Under the pieces are notes generated by a model. It did not search any database. It had not been told where the DNA came from and saw only the letters and a program-made list of their open reading frames with translations. The translations under genes and the position numbers were made by a program. This document shows positions 53,359-62,443 of a stretch of DNA of 64,000 nt, piece by piece (the first letter of the stretch is position 1; every line of letters starts with the position of its first letter). Source of the stretch: Spirosoma rigui (GTDB lineage: Bacteria > Bacteroidota > Bacteroidia > Cytophagales > Spirosomataceae); NCBI RefSeq assembly GCF_002067135.1, contig NZ_CP020105.1, positions 1,426,001 to 1,490,000 of the forward strand, in the 5' to 3' direction.

Positions 53359-55437
53359 TTACCTAACGACTTTCAGGATTCCCTGCATCAGCGATGAGTG
53401 GCCGGGGAAGGTACACACAAACTGGTAGTCGCCCGGTTCGGTGGGGGCTACAAAATAAATACTCTCCGCCGTTTCGGGCTGCAGGATATTCGTGTGGTAC
53501 AACACGTCGGCCGAGGCAGGTACGTAGTTCATCTTGGGTCCATTCAGATTCAGGCGCAGGGCCGCGTTGCCCACGGCATTGGCCGCGCCGGGCTTCGTGA
53601 TGACGAAATTATGCAGCATGTCGTCATTGTTGTTGAACACGACTTTTACCCGGCTGCCCGCTTTCACCTCCAGCTTGTCGGTATCGAATTTCAGACCGGG
53701 CTTCGTGCTGACGGTCAGGACTTGGTCGGGACCTTTTGTCCAGTCGGCGGGCTGCTCGGTCAGGCGTTTTGCCGATTTGGCAGCCGCTACCGCCGATTTA
53801 CTGACGGTACCTTTCGTCGGTGCGGGTACCGCCTTTGTCGATGCACTGGCCATCATGGCCGCGTGGCCGGCGTGGCCCGACTCATTGGCTGCGGAGCGGG
53901 CGGCTATGGTTACCCGCTCGCCGGGGGCAATGGCGTTCAGTGTGTAATAACCCGTGGTGTGGAGCAGGGGCAGGTTCCCCGCCGACCGGACGCCCTCCGC
54001 TTTTATCTCGTGGATGTACCCTTCGCGCAGGGCCGTGTCGGCCACGATGCGCGCGCTCAGGCCATCGCTGGCTACGATAACCCCCCGGATGGGTACGGGC
54101 TTTGCGTCTTCGATGGGGCTGCCGTAGGTCTGGTGGTATTTATACGTGAAGCTGTTCAGGCTGTAGCTGGCCGGATCTTCGGCCGTTTTGCGGTCGACGG
54201 GTGCGGTGAAAACAACGTCGAAACCATCGGGTTTAGAGCGGATAGTTTTAATCTCGAACGGTGTTTTACCCGTCCAGACCAGACGTTGAATACCGTAGGG
54301 CGACTGACCCGTTGCCGACCAGCCCCGGCTCGTCATGCCCACGATCAGTGAGCCGTCCTGCCCCCAAACGGTACGGATGATACCCGACTGAAAGCCTTCG
54401 CGGAAGGGAAAACACGCCCCCTGCCACTTACCATTGACTTTTTCCAGGTCTACCCGCATGATTTTGCTGTGGCCTTGATCACCCACAAAGAGCTGACCGG
54501 CAAACGGGCCGAAGGCTCCCTTGGTGGTGTCTTCTTTAAAATCAGACGTAGAGATACCCATCAGCGTATGGGGAAACCACACGGCGGGAACTTTCAGATT
54601 CTTAACCGTTTTGGCGACCTCGTGCATCGGTTTGCCGGTGCTTGGCACATCTTCCGGCTTCAGGCTCAGGGGCGATCCGGCTTCGCTGGACCAGCGTAAA
54701 CCGGCGGGGTTACCCGCGAAATCCCCTTTTTCGAGGTGCGTCATCCGGCCCGATCCTACCCAGTCGCCCTGATTCTCGGTGTAGAAGATGGAGCCGTCGT
54801 GCAGCACGCCGAACCCTGCCGGCGACCGCAGTCCCGTGGCCCAGGGCGTCATCTCCCCTTTTTCGGTGAGCTTGAGCATCCAGCCGCGCCACTTGGCCAG
54901 GCTGGCCCCGCGCCCCACCCAGTCCAGGTTGAGGGTAATGACCATGTCGCCGTCGGGCAGCAGTACGGGGCCGTAGCTGTACTCGTGGTAGTTGCCCGAC
55001 AGCGGCCATTTGTAAAACGACTGGTACTCGTCGGCTACGTCGTCACCGTCAGTGTCGATGAGCTTGGTTACTTCGCCCCGCTGGGTGCAGAGGAAATACC
55101 CTTTGGGGTGCCACATGAGGCCGAGTGGCTCGTGCAGGCCCGACGCATACTTCTTGTATGTCGGTACCCGGCTTCCCTGCATATAAGGGTTGCCAATGAT
55201 CCAGACCTCACCCCGCCGGGTGCATACCGCCAGCCGACCGTCGGGCAGGGGGGCCAGCCCACCTACTTCGAGCTTGATCTCTTCGGGAATGGGGAGTGTA
55301 ACCAGGCGGTAATAATCGTCTTCGGTGGCGGGCCGCTGGGCACGGGCATCCTGCGTAACGGGCTGGGCCAGCAAAAGAGCAAGCAGAAGGCTACCGGTGG
55401 ACAGTAGCTTTTTCAAAATCGTATGAGAGTTAACCAT
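53359..55437 (-). CDS. Dehydrogenase-like propeller protein fused to a cupredoxin domain
   Basis: 692 residues with a signal peptide. Residues 40-400 form a beta-propeller of the PQQ-dependent sugar dehydrogenase/NHL kind (LEVGGLAPLPDGRLAVCTRRGEVW, GLHEPLGLMWHPKGYFLCTQRGEV, LFVGDQGHSKIMRVDL); an Ig-like stretch follows. After an Ala/Lys/Thr linker (about 540-580), residues 590-692 are a cupredoxin with copper ligands His609 (DDMLHNFVI), Cys675, His680 and Met684 (FVCTFPGHSSLMQG). Such fusions suggest electron transfer from a sugar or alcohol oxidation site to the respiratory chain, but the N-terminal substrate is unknown. Last of three genes with csaA and the PA14-like gene, 10 bp from csaA. 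Confidence 0.83.
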   Translation of the reverse strand: MVNSHTILKKLLSTGSLLLALLLAQPVTQDARAQRPATEDDYYRLVTLPIPEEIKLEVGGLAPLPDGRLAVCTRRGEVWIIGNPYMQGSRVPTYKKYASGLHEPLGLMWHPKGYFLCTQRGEVTKLIDTDGDDVADEYQSFYKWPLSGNYHEYSYGPVLLPDGDMVITLNLDWVGRGASLAKWRGWMLKLTEKGEMTPWATGLRSPAGFGVLHDGSIFYTENQGDWVGSGRMTHLEKGDFAGNPAGLRWSSEAGSPLSLKPEDVPSTGKPMHEVAKTVKNLKVPAVWFPHTLMGISTSDFKEDTTKGAFGPFAGQLFVGDQGHSKIMRVDLEKVNGKWQGACFPFREGFQSGIIRTVWGQDGSLIVGMTSRGWSATGQSPYGIQRLVWTGKTPFEIKTIRSKPDGFDVVFTAPVDRKTAEDPASYSLNSFTYKYHQTYGSPIEDAKPVPIRGVIVASDGLSARIVADTALREGYIHEIKAEGVRSAGNLPLLHTTGYYTLNAIAPGERVTIAARSAANESGHAGHAAMMASASTKAVPAPTKGTVSKSAVAAAKSAKRLTEQPADWTKGPDQVLTVSTKPGLKFDTDKLEVKAGSRVKVVFNNNDDMLHNFVITKPGAANAVGNAALRLNLNGPKMNYVPASADVLYHTNILQPETAESIYFVAPTEPGDYQFVCTFPGHSSLMQGILKVVR

Positions 55438-55447
55438 CTGTTAGTGG

Positions 55448-55789
55448 CTACGCAACGCGCAGGCCGTTTTCGGTGGAACGTTCGGTTTGGAGCAGGGTAA
55501 CGGTACCGTCGCCGGCAACAGCACCCAGAATCAGGCATTCGCTCATGAACGTAGCGATTTGTTTGGGCGGGAAATTAACGACTGCCACGACCTGCTTACC
55601 AATCAGCTCACTGGCGTCGTAGAGCTTCGTCAGCTGCGCCGACGTGCGTTTGGTACCCAGCTCGCCAAAGTCGATGGTGAGCTTATAGGCTGGCTTACGG
55701 GCCTGCGGAAACGGTTCGGCCGCTACGATGGTGCCGGTACGAATGTCGACTTTTTCGAAGTCAGACCAGGTAATGGGATCGGCCATCAT
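55448..55789 (-). CDS. csaA: CsaA-type tRNA-binding domain protein
   Basis: 113 residues, almost collinear with the secretion chaperone CsaA: WSDFEKVDIRTGTIVAAEPFPQARKPAYKLTIDFG, SSAQ-like SAQLTKLY, and VVAVVNFPPKQIATFMSECLILGA. The OB fold binds tRNA in related proteins and polypeptides in CsaA. Its ATG overlaps the stop of the upstream gene (TGATG), a translational-coupling arrangement. A cytoplasmic chaperone-like protein between two exported proteins is odd; it may help export of its neighbours (inference). Confidence 0.93.
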   Translation of the reverse strand: MMADPITWSDFEKVDIRTGTIVAAEPFPQARKPAYKLTIDFGELGTKRTSAQLTKLYDASELIGKQVVAVVNFPPKQIATFMSECLILGAVAGDGTVTLLQTERSTENGLRVA

Positions 55790-57444
55790 CAGAACATAAT
55801 GGAATACTGGACAGAACCTGATCCGTTTTTCATGGACACGGGCAACAGCAACTCCTGGTTACCCTTGCTCGCGCGCCGTTTCATCCGCGTATTGGGGTCG
55901 ACGCGAATGTAGTAGCTGCGGTCGTTAACGGCATACAGGCCCTTGCTCACCTCTTCCAGCGATGTGCCGGTGGCTACCCGGCAGTAAGTCGTTCCATCGG
56001 CCGTTCCCGCTAGCTGTAGTGTCCGGCGTAACCCGTCGGCCTCCGCCCGGATGGCATCGGTTACGGTCATGCCCGCCAGCTCGTAGTTGATGGTAGGCAC
56101 CCCCTGTTTATCAACAGAAAGCCCTTTGTACTGAAGTATACTCTCATCGAGGCTATCAGGCCAGGCGGTTGCCTCGTTGGTCAGTACCATCAGGGCCGAC
56201 TGGCCGGGCAGCCTAACCGTAGTACCCATAGGCGTTAACAGCTGCGGTTCTCCCCGTTCGTGCCACATTTCGGTGACGTTAGCGAAGTCGCCTTTCCAGG
56301 CTTGCAGCAACGCCATCTGGTTCAGGTCCAGCGTGTAGTGAACGCCCGCCGGCGACCCTACCGACAGGCTATGCGTTCGCTTGGTTTTTTCGCCCGGCAT
56401 CTGCACGAAGGAGCGGATAAGCTGCGTTTTTGCCTCCGGCGTTACGCTGATAATGCCAACCGGAGCGGGATCGGGCAGTGAGGACAGAGTGTGAAGGGGC
56501 TGCGGCCGGGTTCCTGCCTGCGACACGAATAACCCTAGGCCAGGTCGGGGCCAGGAGCGGGCGAAGAATACCTGTATGTCATGTGGTCCGGCCGTGAGGG
56601 TTGCCGTGCCGGTCGAGGGCTGGCCGAGGTCGTGGTAGGCCGTTGGAATAAGTTCTTTACCGTCGAGCCACATACCGGCAATGCCGCCCTGGTTCAGCTC
56701 GAACGTATACGCACCCGCCTGTAGCGCATCCATCTTCCCTGTAAACAGCACCGCATACCGGCGGGGCTGCCCAAACGCCACTTCGTAACTAAGCGCCGAG
56801 GTGGTATCCTGCTTCAGGATTTTTTTGCCCGCCAGCTCGTCGCGGGTGGCGCTTTCGCCGTCGTAGATCGTGTAGTGCAACGGTCCGGTCCAGCGCGCTA
56901 CGTTCCGGGCAGCAAAGGGTTTGTAAACCAGGTTACGCACCGCCACAGAGCCATTCGTTACCGAGAGGCCAACTGGCCCCGCGGGTGTTTCCGGCAGTGT
57001 TTGACCTTCGGTTACCGTCACCCCGTTGAAGGCCAGTTTTTCCAGCATCGCCTTGCGCGACAGGCCAGTCTGGTTACGGTAGCGTACGTCCACCGTTTGC
57101 CACAGGCCGGGGGCTTTGCTCAGTCGTTTGTCGGTAAGGTCGACAGGCTTGCCAGCGGGCAGGATAAGCCGGGCGGTGGTACCGGGCGCCATCAGGATAT
57201 CCATCGTAAGGTGGAAGTCGCTGGGTGCCGTAGCAGGCGCGATCAGGTAAGGCTCACCGGCTTTGCCAACCAGCAGGGCTGTGCCCGCCGTGGTTTTTAG
57301 CATTGTCTGATCTCCTCCGCCAGCGATTGACCCTGCGTGTTGCCAGTTGGCGGGCAGGGGAGTAGTAGTCTGCGCGTGCAGGGTGGTCGAAAACAGCAAA
57401 CCAGCCAGCACGGGAACGAGTTTGAAAGGTGGGAATGTCCTCAT
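55789..57444 (-). CDS. Secreted DUF1080/PA14-type carbohydrate-active or binding protein
   Basis: 551 residues with a signal peptide (VPVLAGLLFSTTLHAQ). The first 180 residues look like a DUF1080/3-keto-disaccharide hydrolase-like sandwich (DFHLTMDILMAPGTTARLILPAGKPV ... WQTVDVRYRN). A PA14-like segment follows (YAVLFTGKMDALQAGAYTFELNQGGIAGMWLDGKEL), then beta-rich sequence to the C terminus. The combination is common in Bacteroidota gene clusters with PQQ-type dehydrogenases, where it may bind or process sugars at the cell surface. Exact activity is not readable. First gene of the operon with csaA. Confidence 0.75.
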   Translation of the reverse strand: MRTFPPFKLVPVLAGLLFSTTLHAQTTTPLPANWQHAGSIAGGGDQTMLKTTAGTALLVGKAGEPYLIAPATAPSDFHLTMDILMAPGTTARLILPAGKPVDLTDKRLSKAPGLWQTVDVRYRNQTGLSRKAMLEKLAFNGVTVTEGQTLPETPAGPVGLSVTNGSVAVRNLVYKPFAARNVARWTGPLHYTIYDGESATRDELAGKKILKQDTTSALSYEVAFGQPRRYAVLFTGKMDALQAGAYTFELNQGGIAGMWLDGKELIPTAYHDLGQPSTGTATLTAGPHDIQVFFARSWPRPGLGLFVSQAGTRPQPLHTLSSLPDPAPVGIISVTPEAKTQLIRSFVQMPGEKTKRTHSLSVGSPAGVHYTLDLNQMALLQAWKGDFANVTEMWHERGEPQLLTPMGTTVRLPGQSALMVLTNEATAWPDSLDESILQYKGLSVDKQGVPTINYELAGMTVTDAIRAEADGLRRTLQLAGTADGTTYCRVATGTSLEEVSKGLYAVNDRSYYIRVDPNTRMKRRASKGNQELLLPVSMKNGSGSVQYSIMF

Positions 57445-57597
57445 ATACAGGCAAAGAAAAAAAGGATGGGTTTGTACCTATTAAAATGACGTAAAGACGA
57501 TTGCTTACCGGTCAGAGACAAAAACTTTTGCTCGTACCAGCGCGTTTGTCCACCTGTGAGCACCCCATCGGTGTAGCATCCAACCCGTCACGTATTG

Positions 57598-58953
57598 ATG
57601 AAAACTACCTTACTTCTCCTAACCGCAGCGACTACCTGTGTGCTGGCCGGTCCCACCCGGCCCGCGAAACCCAAGGCGCCCCAGACCCGGACCACTACGG
57701 TCGCCATTGCGCCCGATCCGGACAACGGAGGCATTAAACTCGCCAACGGGTTTCAGGCGCTGGTCTTTGCCGATAACCTGGGTAAAGCCCGCCATGCTGC
57801 CATTGACCCCATCACCGGTACGCTATTCGTGAAACTCGACCGGCTCAAAGACGGGAAAGGTATCGTGCAACTGAGTGATACCGACGGCGACGGTCGGGCC
57901 GACCAGACCGTTATGTTCGGTACCTATCCGGGTACGGGCGCGGGTATCTATAACGGGTACCTGTATGCATCGGCCGATACGGCGGTGTTTCGTTACAAGC
58001 TCACCAATGGCAAGGTGATGGAAACGACAAAACCCGAAACCATTGTTACAGGTCTGACGCTGCAACGGCAGCATGCCGGTAAATCACTCGCTCTCTCGCC
58101 CGACGGCAAACTGTATGTCAACTTCGGCGCACCTTCCAACGCCTGTCAGGAGAAAGATCGTACGCAGGGCTCGAAAGGGCAGGACCCCTGCCCGATTCTG
58201 GAAAACTACGGTGGTATCTGGGTATTCGATGCTAATAAACAAAATCAGAAACAGTCTGATGGTAAGCGCTACGCGACGGGTATCCGGAACGCCGTAGCCC
58301 TCGACTGGAACATGGCCAACAACACGCTCTACGCGCTTCAGCACGGGCGCGACATGCTGGCAACGCTGTACCCGAACCTGTATACTAACGAGCAAAGCGC
58401 CGAACTGCCCAACGAAGAACTGTTGATGGTGAAACAGGGAAATGACTTTGGCTGGCCTTACTGCTATAACGACGACAGCCAGGGCAAGAAAGTCCTCGCG
58501 CCGGAATACGGTGGCGACGGTAAAGTGCAGGACCGGTGCGCGGGTAAAGAGAAACCCATTATGGCGTTCCCCGGCCACTGGGCACCCAACGATCTGCTAT
58601 TTTATACGGGTAACCAGTTTCCGGCCCGCTACAAAAATGGCGCGTTTATCTGCTTCCACGGCTCATGGAACCGGGCTCCGCTGAAACAGGGTGGTTACTT
58701 TGTGGCTTTCATTCCATTCGGGAAAGACGGACGGCCATCGGGTAAGTACGAAGTGTTTGCCGAAAATTTTGCGGGTGTTGCCGAGCAGGCTAAACCCGGC
58801 GATACGGCCAATGCGGGCAAACCCGACCTCGCCAGCCCCGGCGATGCCAAAGCCCGGCCTATGGGACTGGCTCAGGGGCCGGACGGCTCACTCTACATCA
58901 CCGACTCTGTGAAGGGGAAGGTATGGCGGGTCATGCACACGGCGAAGAAATAA
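57598..58953 (+). CDS. Sorbosone/PQQ-dependent sugar dehydrogenase-like protein
   Basis: 451 residues from ATG 57598 (a TTG three bases earlier is also possible). Signal peptide (TLLLLTAATTCVLAG) and a six-bladed propeller with LANGFQALVFADNLGKARHAAIDP, DTDGDGRADQ, RYATGIRNAVALDWNMANNTLYALQHGRD, NDFGWPYCYND and FPGHWAPNDLLFYTGNQFP, the L-sorbosone dehydrogenase/GSDH pattern. Such enzymes oxidise sugars or aldoses with PQQ in the periplasm. Divergent from the csaA operon, so the two sets likely share one control region. Confidence 0.88.
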   Translation: MKTTLLLLTAATTCVLAGPTRPAKPKAPQTRTTTVAIAPDPDNGGIKLANGFQALVFADNLGKARHAAIDPITGTLFVKLDRLKDGKGIVQLSDTDGDGRADQTVMFGTYPGTGAGIYNGYLYASADTAVFRYKLTNGKVMETTKPETIVTGLTLQRQHAGKSLALSPDGKLYVNFGAPSNACQEKDRTQGSKGQDPCPILENYGGIWVFDANKQNQKQSDGKRYATGIRNAVALDWNMANNTLYALQHGRDMLATLYPNLYTNEQSAELPNEELLMVKQGNDFGWPYCYNDDSQGKKVLAPEYGGDGKVQDRCAGKEKPIMAFPGHWAPNDLLFYTGNQFPARYKNGAFICFHGSWNRAPLKQGGYFVAFIPFGKDGRPSGKYEVFAENFAGVAEQAKPGDTANAGKPDLASPGDAKARPMGLAQGPDGSLYITDSVKGKVWRVMHTAKK

Positions 58954-58978
58954 CTTTCCTCGTAAAGAATTTATAAGG

Positions 58979-59011
58979 CAGCCACCAACTCAATATCTGA
59001 ATTGGTGGCTG
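58979..59011 (+). terminator. 14-bp hairpin terminator
   Basis: Arms 58979-58992 and 58998-59011 pair with one mismatch around a 5-base loop, 25 bp after the sugar dehydrogenase stop, followed by TTTGCG. Confidence 0.75.
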
Positions 59012-59084
59012 TTTGCGTACACTAACGATTGGTTACGAGCACTACCGCTACTAGCGTTGCCTTACACTAATGTCATTACCATTG

Positions 59085-59166
59085 TGCTTTTTGCCGCTAC
59101 TACCAGGGTTGATTAGGCACCCACCCTGCCAGTGGTCGTAGACCCTGGTAGTGGCGGCAAAAAGCA
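59085..59166. repeat. 82-bp long inverted repeat
   Basis: 25-bp arms (59085-59109 and 59142-59166) with one G-U type mismatch, separated by 32 bases. A piece of the right arm (ACCCTGGTAGTGG) is nearly repeated within the loop. It may be a terminator for the minus-strand gene ending at 59253, or a palindromic repeat element. The remaining bases of this 299-bp gap hold no ORF. Confidence 0.6.
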
Positions 59167-59252
59167 AAATATTAAAGGGAGTAAAAAAATATAGTGTTAA
59201 GGACAGTATAATCCGGCAGATCAGGTGCGCCGGATACCAGCCAGCACATATG

Positions 59253-60326
59253 CTACCTTACGTACTCCCGCGTTACGCCATCAATCTCCAGAATCAGGTC
59301 GGCACCGTAGCAGCCAGCCGGGGTCTGGTAGCCCGCTTTCCAGTCGCCATCGAGCACTTTTTGGGTGATAGACAGCGCCGTCAGCGCCGTGAGCGTGTAG
59401 CCTTCGGGACCGTGGAGCCGGGCCTCCGCGGTTTTGCCCTGCGCGTTCCAGACTTTACCCCACACGTGAACGCGGGCCCGCTGGCGGGTACTGACGTCAG
59501 GACCTGTTACGGTTTTAGTCACGCGCTTTTGCAAAAACGACTGCACGGCCTTGCTTCGTAACAGCCAGCCCAGGTAGTTACCCAGTTTTGCCAGCCGGAT
59601 CTGCCCGCCCGATGAGCCAATGAATGTTTCAACGTTGGGAATACCTGTTGTGTGTCCAGCCGTGGATACGTCGCCCCAGGGAATGCTCATGCAGGGGCGC
59701 GGGCTGCCGTCACCGAAATCAACAGTAATGGTCTTGTGCGCATTGGGTACCGTTACGATCCGGCCCCTCGTGCGCACTTTACCGCCACCCCCTATTCCTT
59801 CCAACGCCGTTTGTGCCGTCCCGTGCGACAGGCTGCCGCCGTCGTTGGCAAATGCCAGTTGTAAATGAGTCGCATCGGGAAGCTGGTCGTGGAGGTAGCG
59901 CGCCAGACAATCAGTCGGTACTACGTCGAATCCCACGCCTGACATGAGCATCACGTTTTGCCGAAGAGCTTCGTTATGGAGCGTCATACCGTACTCGAAC
60001 ACATCGATCTCCCCCGTTATATCCAGGTAGTGCGTTCCCGTCCGCAGGCAGGCCTGCTGCATGGGGGCTGCCGTTTTGGAAAACGGTCCCGCGCAGTGCA
60101 GGACCACGGGCGTGTCGACCAGTAGTGCGTCCAGCGCTGCCGCATCCTGCAGGTCGGCAACGCGATACGACAAGCCAGTTGCGTCGGCCAGCGGTTTGAG
60201 TCTGGTGGCGCTACGACCTGCCAGCACGGGCGTTAGGCCAACGGAGCAGGCCAGATCAATAATCAGCCGGGCGGTATAGCCGTTGGCCCCGTAGAGCAGA
60301 AAAGAAGGTTTTGTGCGCGCGTTCAT
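59253..60326 (-). CDS. Saccharopine-dehydrogenase-like NADP-binding protein (trans-acting enoyl reductase-like)
   Basis: 357 residues from ATG 60326, preferred over the alternative at 60350. N-terminal Rossmann motif FLLYGANGYTARLIIDLA, VLAGRSATRLKPLADATGL and CAGPFSKTAAPMQQACLRTGTHYLDITGEIDVFE, the saccharopine-dehydrogenase NADP-binding domain. The C terminus GYTLTALTALSITQKVLDGDWKAGYQTPAGCYGADLI resembles fungal/mycobacterial trans-acting enoyl reductases. The substrate is unknown. Confidence 0.85.
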   Translation of the reverse strand: MNARTKPSFLLYGANGYTARLIIDLACSVGLTPVLAGRSATRLKPLADATGLSYRVADLQDAAALDALLVDTPVVLHCAGPFSKTAAPMQQACLRTGTHYLDITGEIDVFEYGMTLHNEALRQNVMLMSGVGFDVVPTDCLARYLHDQLPDATHLQLAFANDGGSLSHGTAQTALEGIGGGGKVRTRGRIVTVPNAHKTITVDFGDGSPRPCMSIPWGDVSTAGHTTGIPNVETFIGSSGGQIRLAKLGNYLGWLLRSKAVQSFLQKRVTKTVTGPDVSTRQRARVHVWGKVWNAQGKTAEARLHGPEGYTLTALTALSITQKVLDGDWKAGYQTPAGCYGADLILEIDGVTREYVR

Positions 60327-60458
60327 GGTCAGTACGTCAGGAGTTTGCAAGCTACACCAATTCGCTATACAACGCCGACAGGTAGGCCGTTCGTCGTCTT
60401 GGCATGGTCATAAAACAAGTTTATAAAACCACATGTGTTTCTAGGGGTTTAGTAACTT

Positions 60459-62291
60459 ATGGAGTTACAAACGCTGAACCACGGCTTAACAGAGTTCCGG
60501 GAAGAGAAATCGACGGCTACCGTACCAGCCCCGTCGCTGCCCCGCGCCGTCAACCGATCCGATTCGTTTTTTCTGCTTGATGGCGAGTGGAACTTTGTTC
60601 ACGACATCGACGACCGTGGCCTGAGTGAAGGCTGGCATCTGGGTCATCAGTACGAACGAACGGCCAGCTGGCCCGGTACCATTGAAACACACCTGGCCGA
60701 AGCCAAAGATGCCACGCAAACATCCTGGCAGGATACGGTCGTTGTCTGGTACGAGCGCGAGTTCACATTGCCCGCCATGGCAGGTCTCACAGCGGATAAA
60801 TCCATGTTTCAACTCACATTTGGGGCCTGCGGCTACGAAACCCGGGTCTGGCTGAATGGAGTTCCGCTGGAAACGATTGAAGGGGAATTTGTGCACTACG
60901 GTGAATACACGTCGTTCTCCTACGAACTCAACGCTGAACATATCCATCCTGTTAACCGAATCACCGTTCGCATTGCCGACTCGATGGATGCTGACATTCC
61001 ACGGGGCAAACAGGAATCGCACGTATACAAGCGCGGAGGTATCTGGTACCAGACGGCGACAGGTGCCGTCCGCAGCATCTGGATCGAACCCGTTGGCCGC
61101 AACCGGCTACGCTCCCGGGTGGGCATTGTGAGCCTGGTGGAAGACGAGTTGGTACGGGTCAACTTGACTACCCGCATTCACGACCCCGGTCAGTACACGA
61201 TTCGGTTGCGGGTATTCGACAAAGGCGACACGCATACCGAACCACTGGCGCAGTCGGACTTCCCCCTGCGACTCGAAGCCGGCCAGAAGCAGCAACGCGT
61301 CGTTATTGACGTGCCGGGCGGAAAGCTGTGGTCGCCGGAATCGCCAACGCTCTACCGGCTGGTCGCTGAGCTCATCGACGCCGATGGTTACAGCGCCCCC
61401 ATCGAAACGCACTTTGGCCTGCGCAAAGTAGAGGCCCGGGGCTGTTGTGTGTACCTCAATGGCAAGGCAATTTACCTCGATGGTATCCTCTACCAACCCG
61501 GCACGGCTACGCTCGACGAGATCAAGCAGCATTTCCACGCCATGAAAGAATTGGGTTGCAACCTCGTTCGGGTGCACATTACCGGCGTTGACCCGCGTAT
61601 TTATAACCTCGCCGACGAAATGGGCCTGCTGCTGTGGGTTGAAGTGCCTAGTCCGCACAGTTCGAACATGCGGAGCCGCGAGAACCACAAAGCCGAACTG
61701 ATCCGGATGCTGGCACTCATGGAAACCCACCCGGCTATTGTGATCTGGAGTCTTTACAACGAAGACTGGGGCGCGCAGGATATTGCGACCAATGCTGAAA
61801 CCCGGCGCTACATCACCGACATGTACCACTTCATGCAGATTCACCACCCGCAGTTTCTGGTGGTCGACAATGACGGCTGGCACCATGTATCGTGCGAGGG
61901 CCGCCTGAAATCGGATCTGCTTACGGCGCACCTCTACACGCCCGACATCGACCGCTGGCGCGACCTGCTCGATCGCCTGACACGGGGCGAACTCGAAGGG
62001 GTAGCCGCTTTCCCGATGGTTGTGGGTGATCCGTTTTTCTTCCGGAACCAGGTACCACTGATCGTCAGTGAGTGGGGTGGCTTCGGCTTCGCTAACTATG
62101 GCGGGCCGACCGACGCTGACGACCGCACAGACCGTATCCGGCTATTCAAACAGGAACTCCGAAAACGCGGAATTGCGGGCGACGTGTACACACAAGCGAC
62201 AAACATTGAGGAAGAACGAAACGGGCTGATCGATTTCCATAGTGGGGAATTGATGGTGCCCGCCGGATTGCTGGCTTCACCCCGGAAATAA
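60459..62291 (+). CDS. Glycoside hydrolase family 2 (beta-galactosidase/glucuronidase-like)
   Basis: 610 residues, no signal peptide, so probably cytoplasmic. The sugar-binding jelly-roll is followed by an Ig-like domain (residues 220-320) and a TIM barrel. The catalytic acid/base is Glu435 in IVIWSLYNEDWG and the nucleophile Glu538 in VPLIVSEWGGFG, the GH2 pattern. GH2 covers beta-galactosidases, glucuronidases and mannosidases; specificity cannot be told. It is divergent from the saccharopine-dehydrogenase-like gene and followed by the zinc dehydrogenase. Confidence 0.92.
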   Translation: MELQTLNHGLTEFREEKSTATVPAPSLPRAVNRSDSFFLLDGEWNFVHDIDDRGLSEGWHLGHQYERTASWPGTIETHLAEAKDATQTSWQDTVVVWYEREFTLPAMAGLTADKSMFQLTFGACGYETRVWLNGVPLETIEGEFVHYGEYTSFSYELNAEHIHPVNRITVRIADSMDADIPRGKQESHVYKRGGIWYQTATGAVRSIWIEPVGRNRLRSRVGIVSLVEDELVRVNLTTRIHDPGQYTIRLRVFDKGDTHTEPLAQSDFPLRLEAGQKQQRVVIDVPGGKLWSPESPTLYRLVAELIDADGYSAPIETHFGLRKVEARGCCVYLNGKAIYLDGILYQPGTATLDEIKQHFHAMKELGCNLVRVHITGVDPRIYNLADEMGLLLWVEVPSPHSSNMRSRENHKAELIRMLALMETHPAIVIWSLYNEDWGAQDIATNAETRRYITDMYHFMQIHHPQFLVVDNDGWHHVSCEGRLKSDLLTAHLYTPDIDRWRDLLDRLTRGELEGVAAFPMVVGDPFFFRNQVPLIVSEWGGFGFANYGGPTDADDRTDRIRLFKQELRKRGIAGDVYTQATNIEEERNGLIDFHSGELMVPAGLLASPRK

Positions 62292-62443
62292 AGCCCGCCC
62301 AGTTGGGCACGCTACCGTTGGCGCCTATTTGTCTATTTTGTATGTCTATTTAATAGATTATAAAAACCAATTGGGAAGTCCCTGGTTAGAAATCATACCT
62401 ATGGGATCGGTTACGGCCCCAATCGTTTTACTTACTCAGTGTT

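Noticed and set aside
53398..54351. 317-codon plus-strand frame opposite the cupredoxin-fusion gene
   Set aside because: No recognisable domain; copper ligands and signal peptide are on the minus-strand gene.
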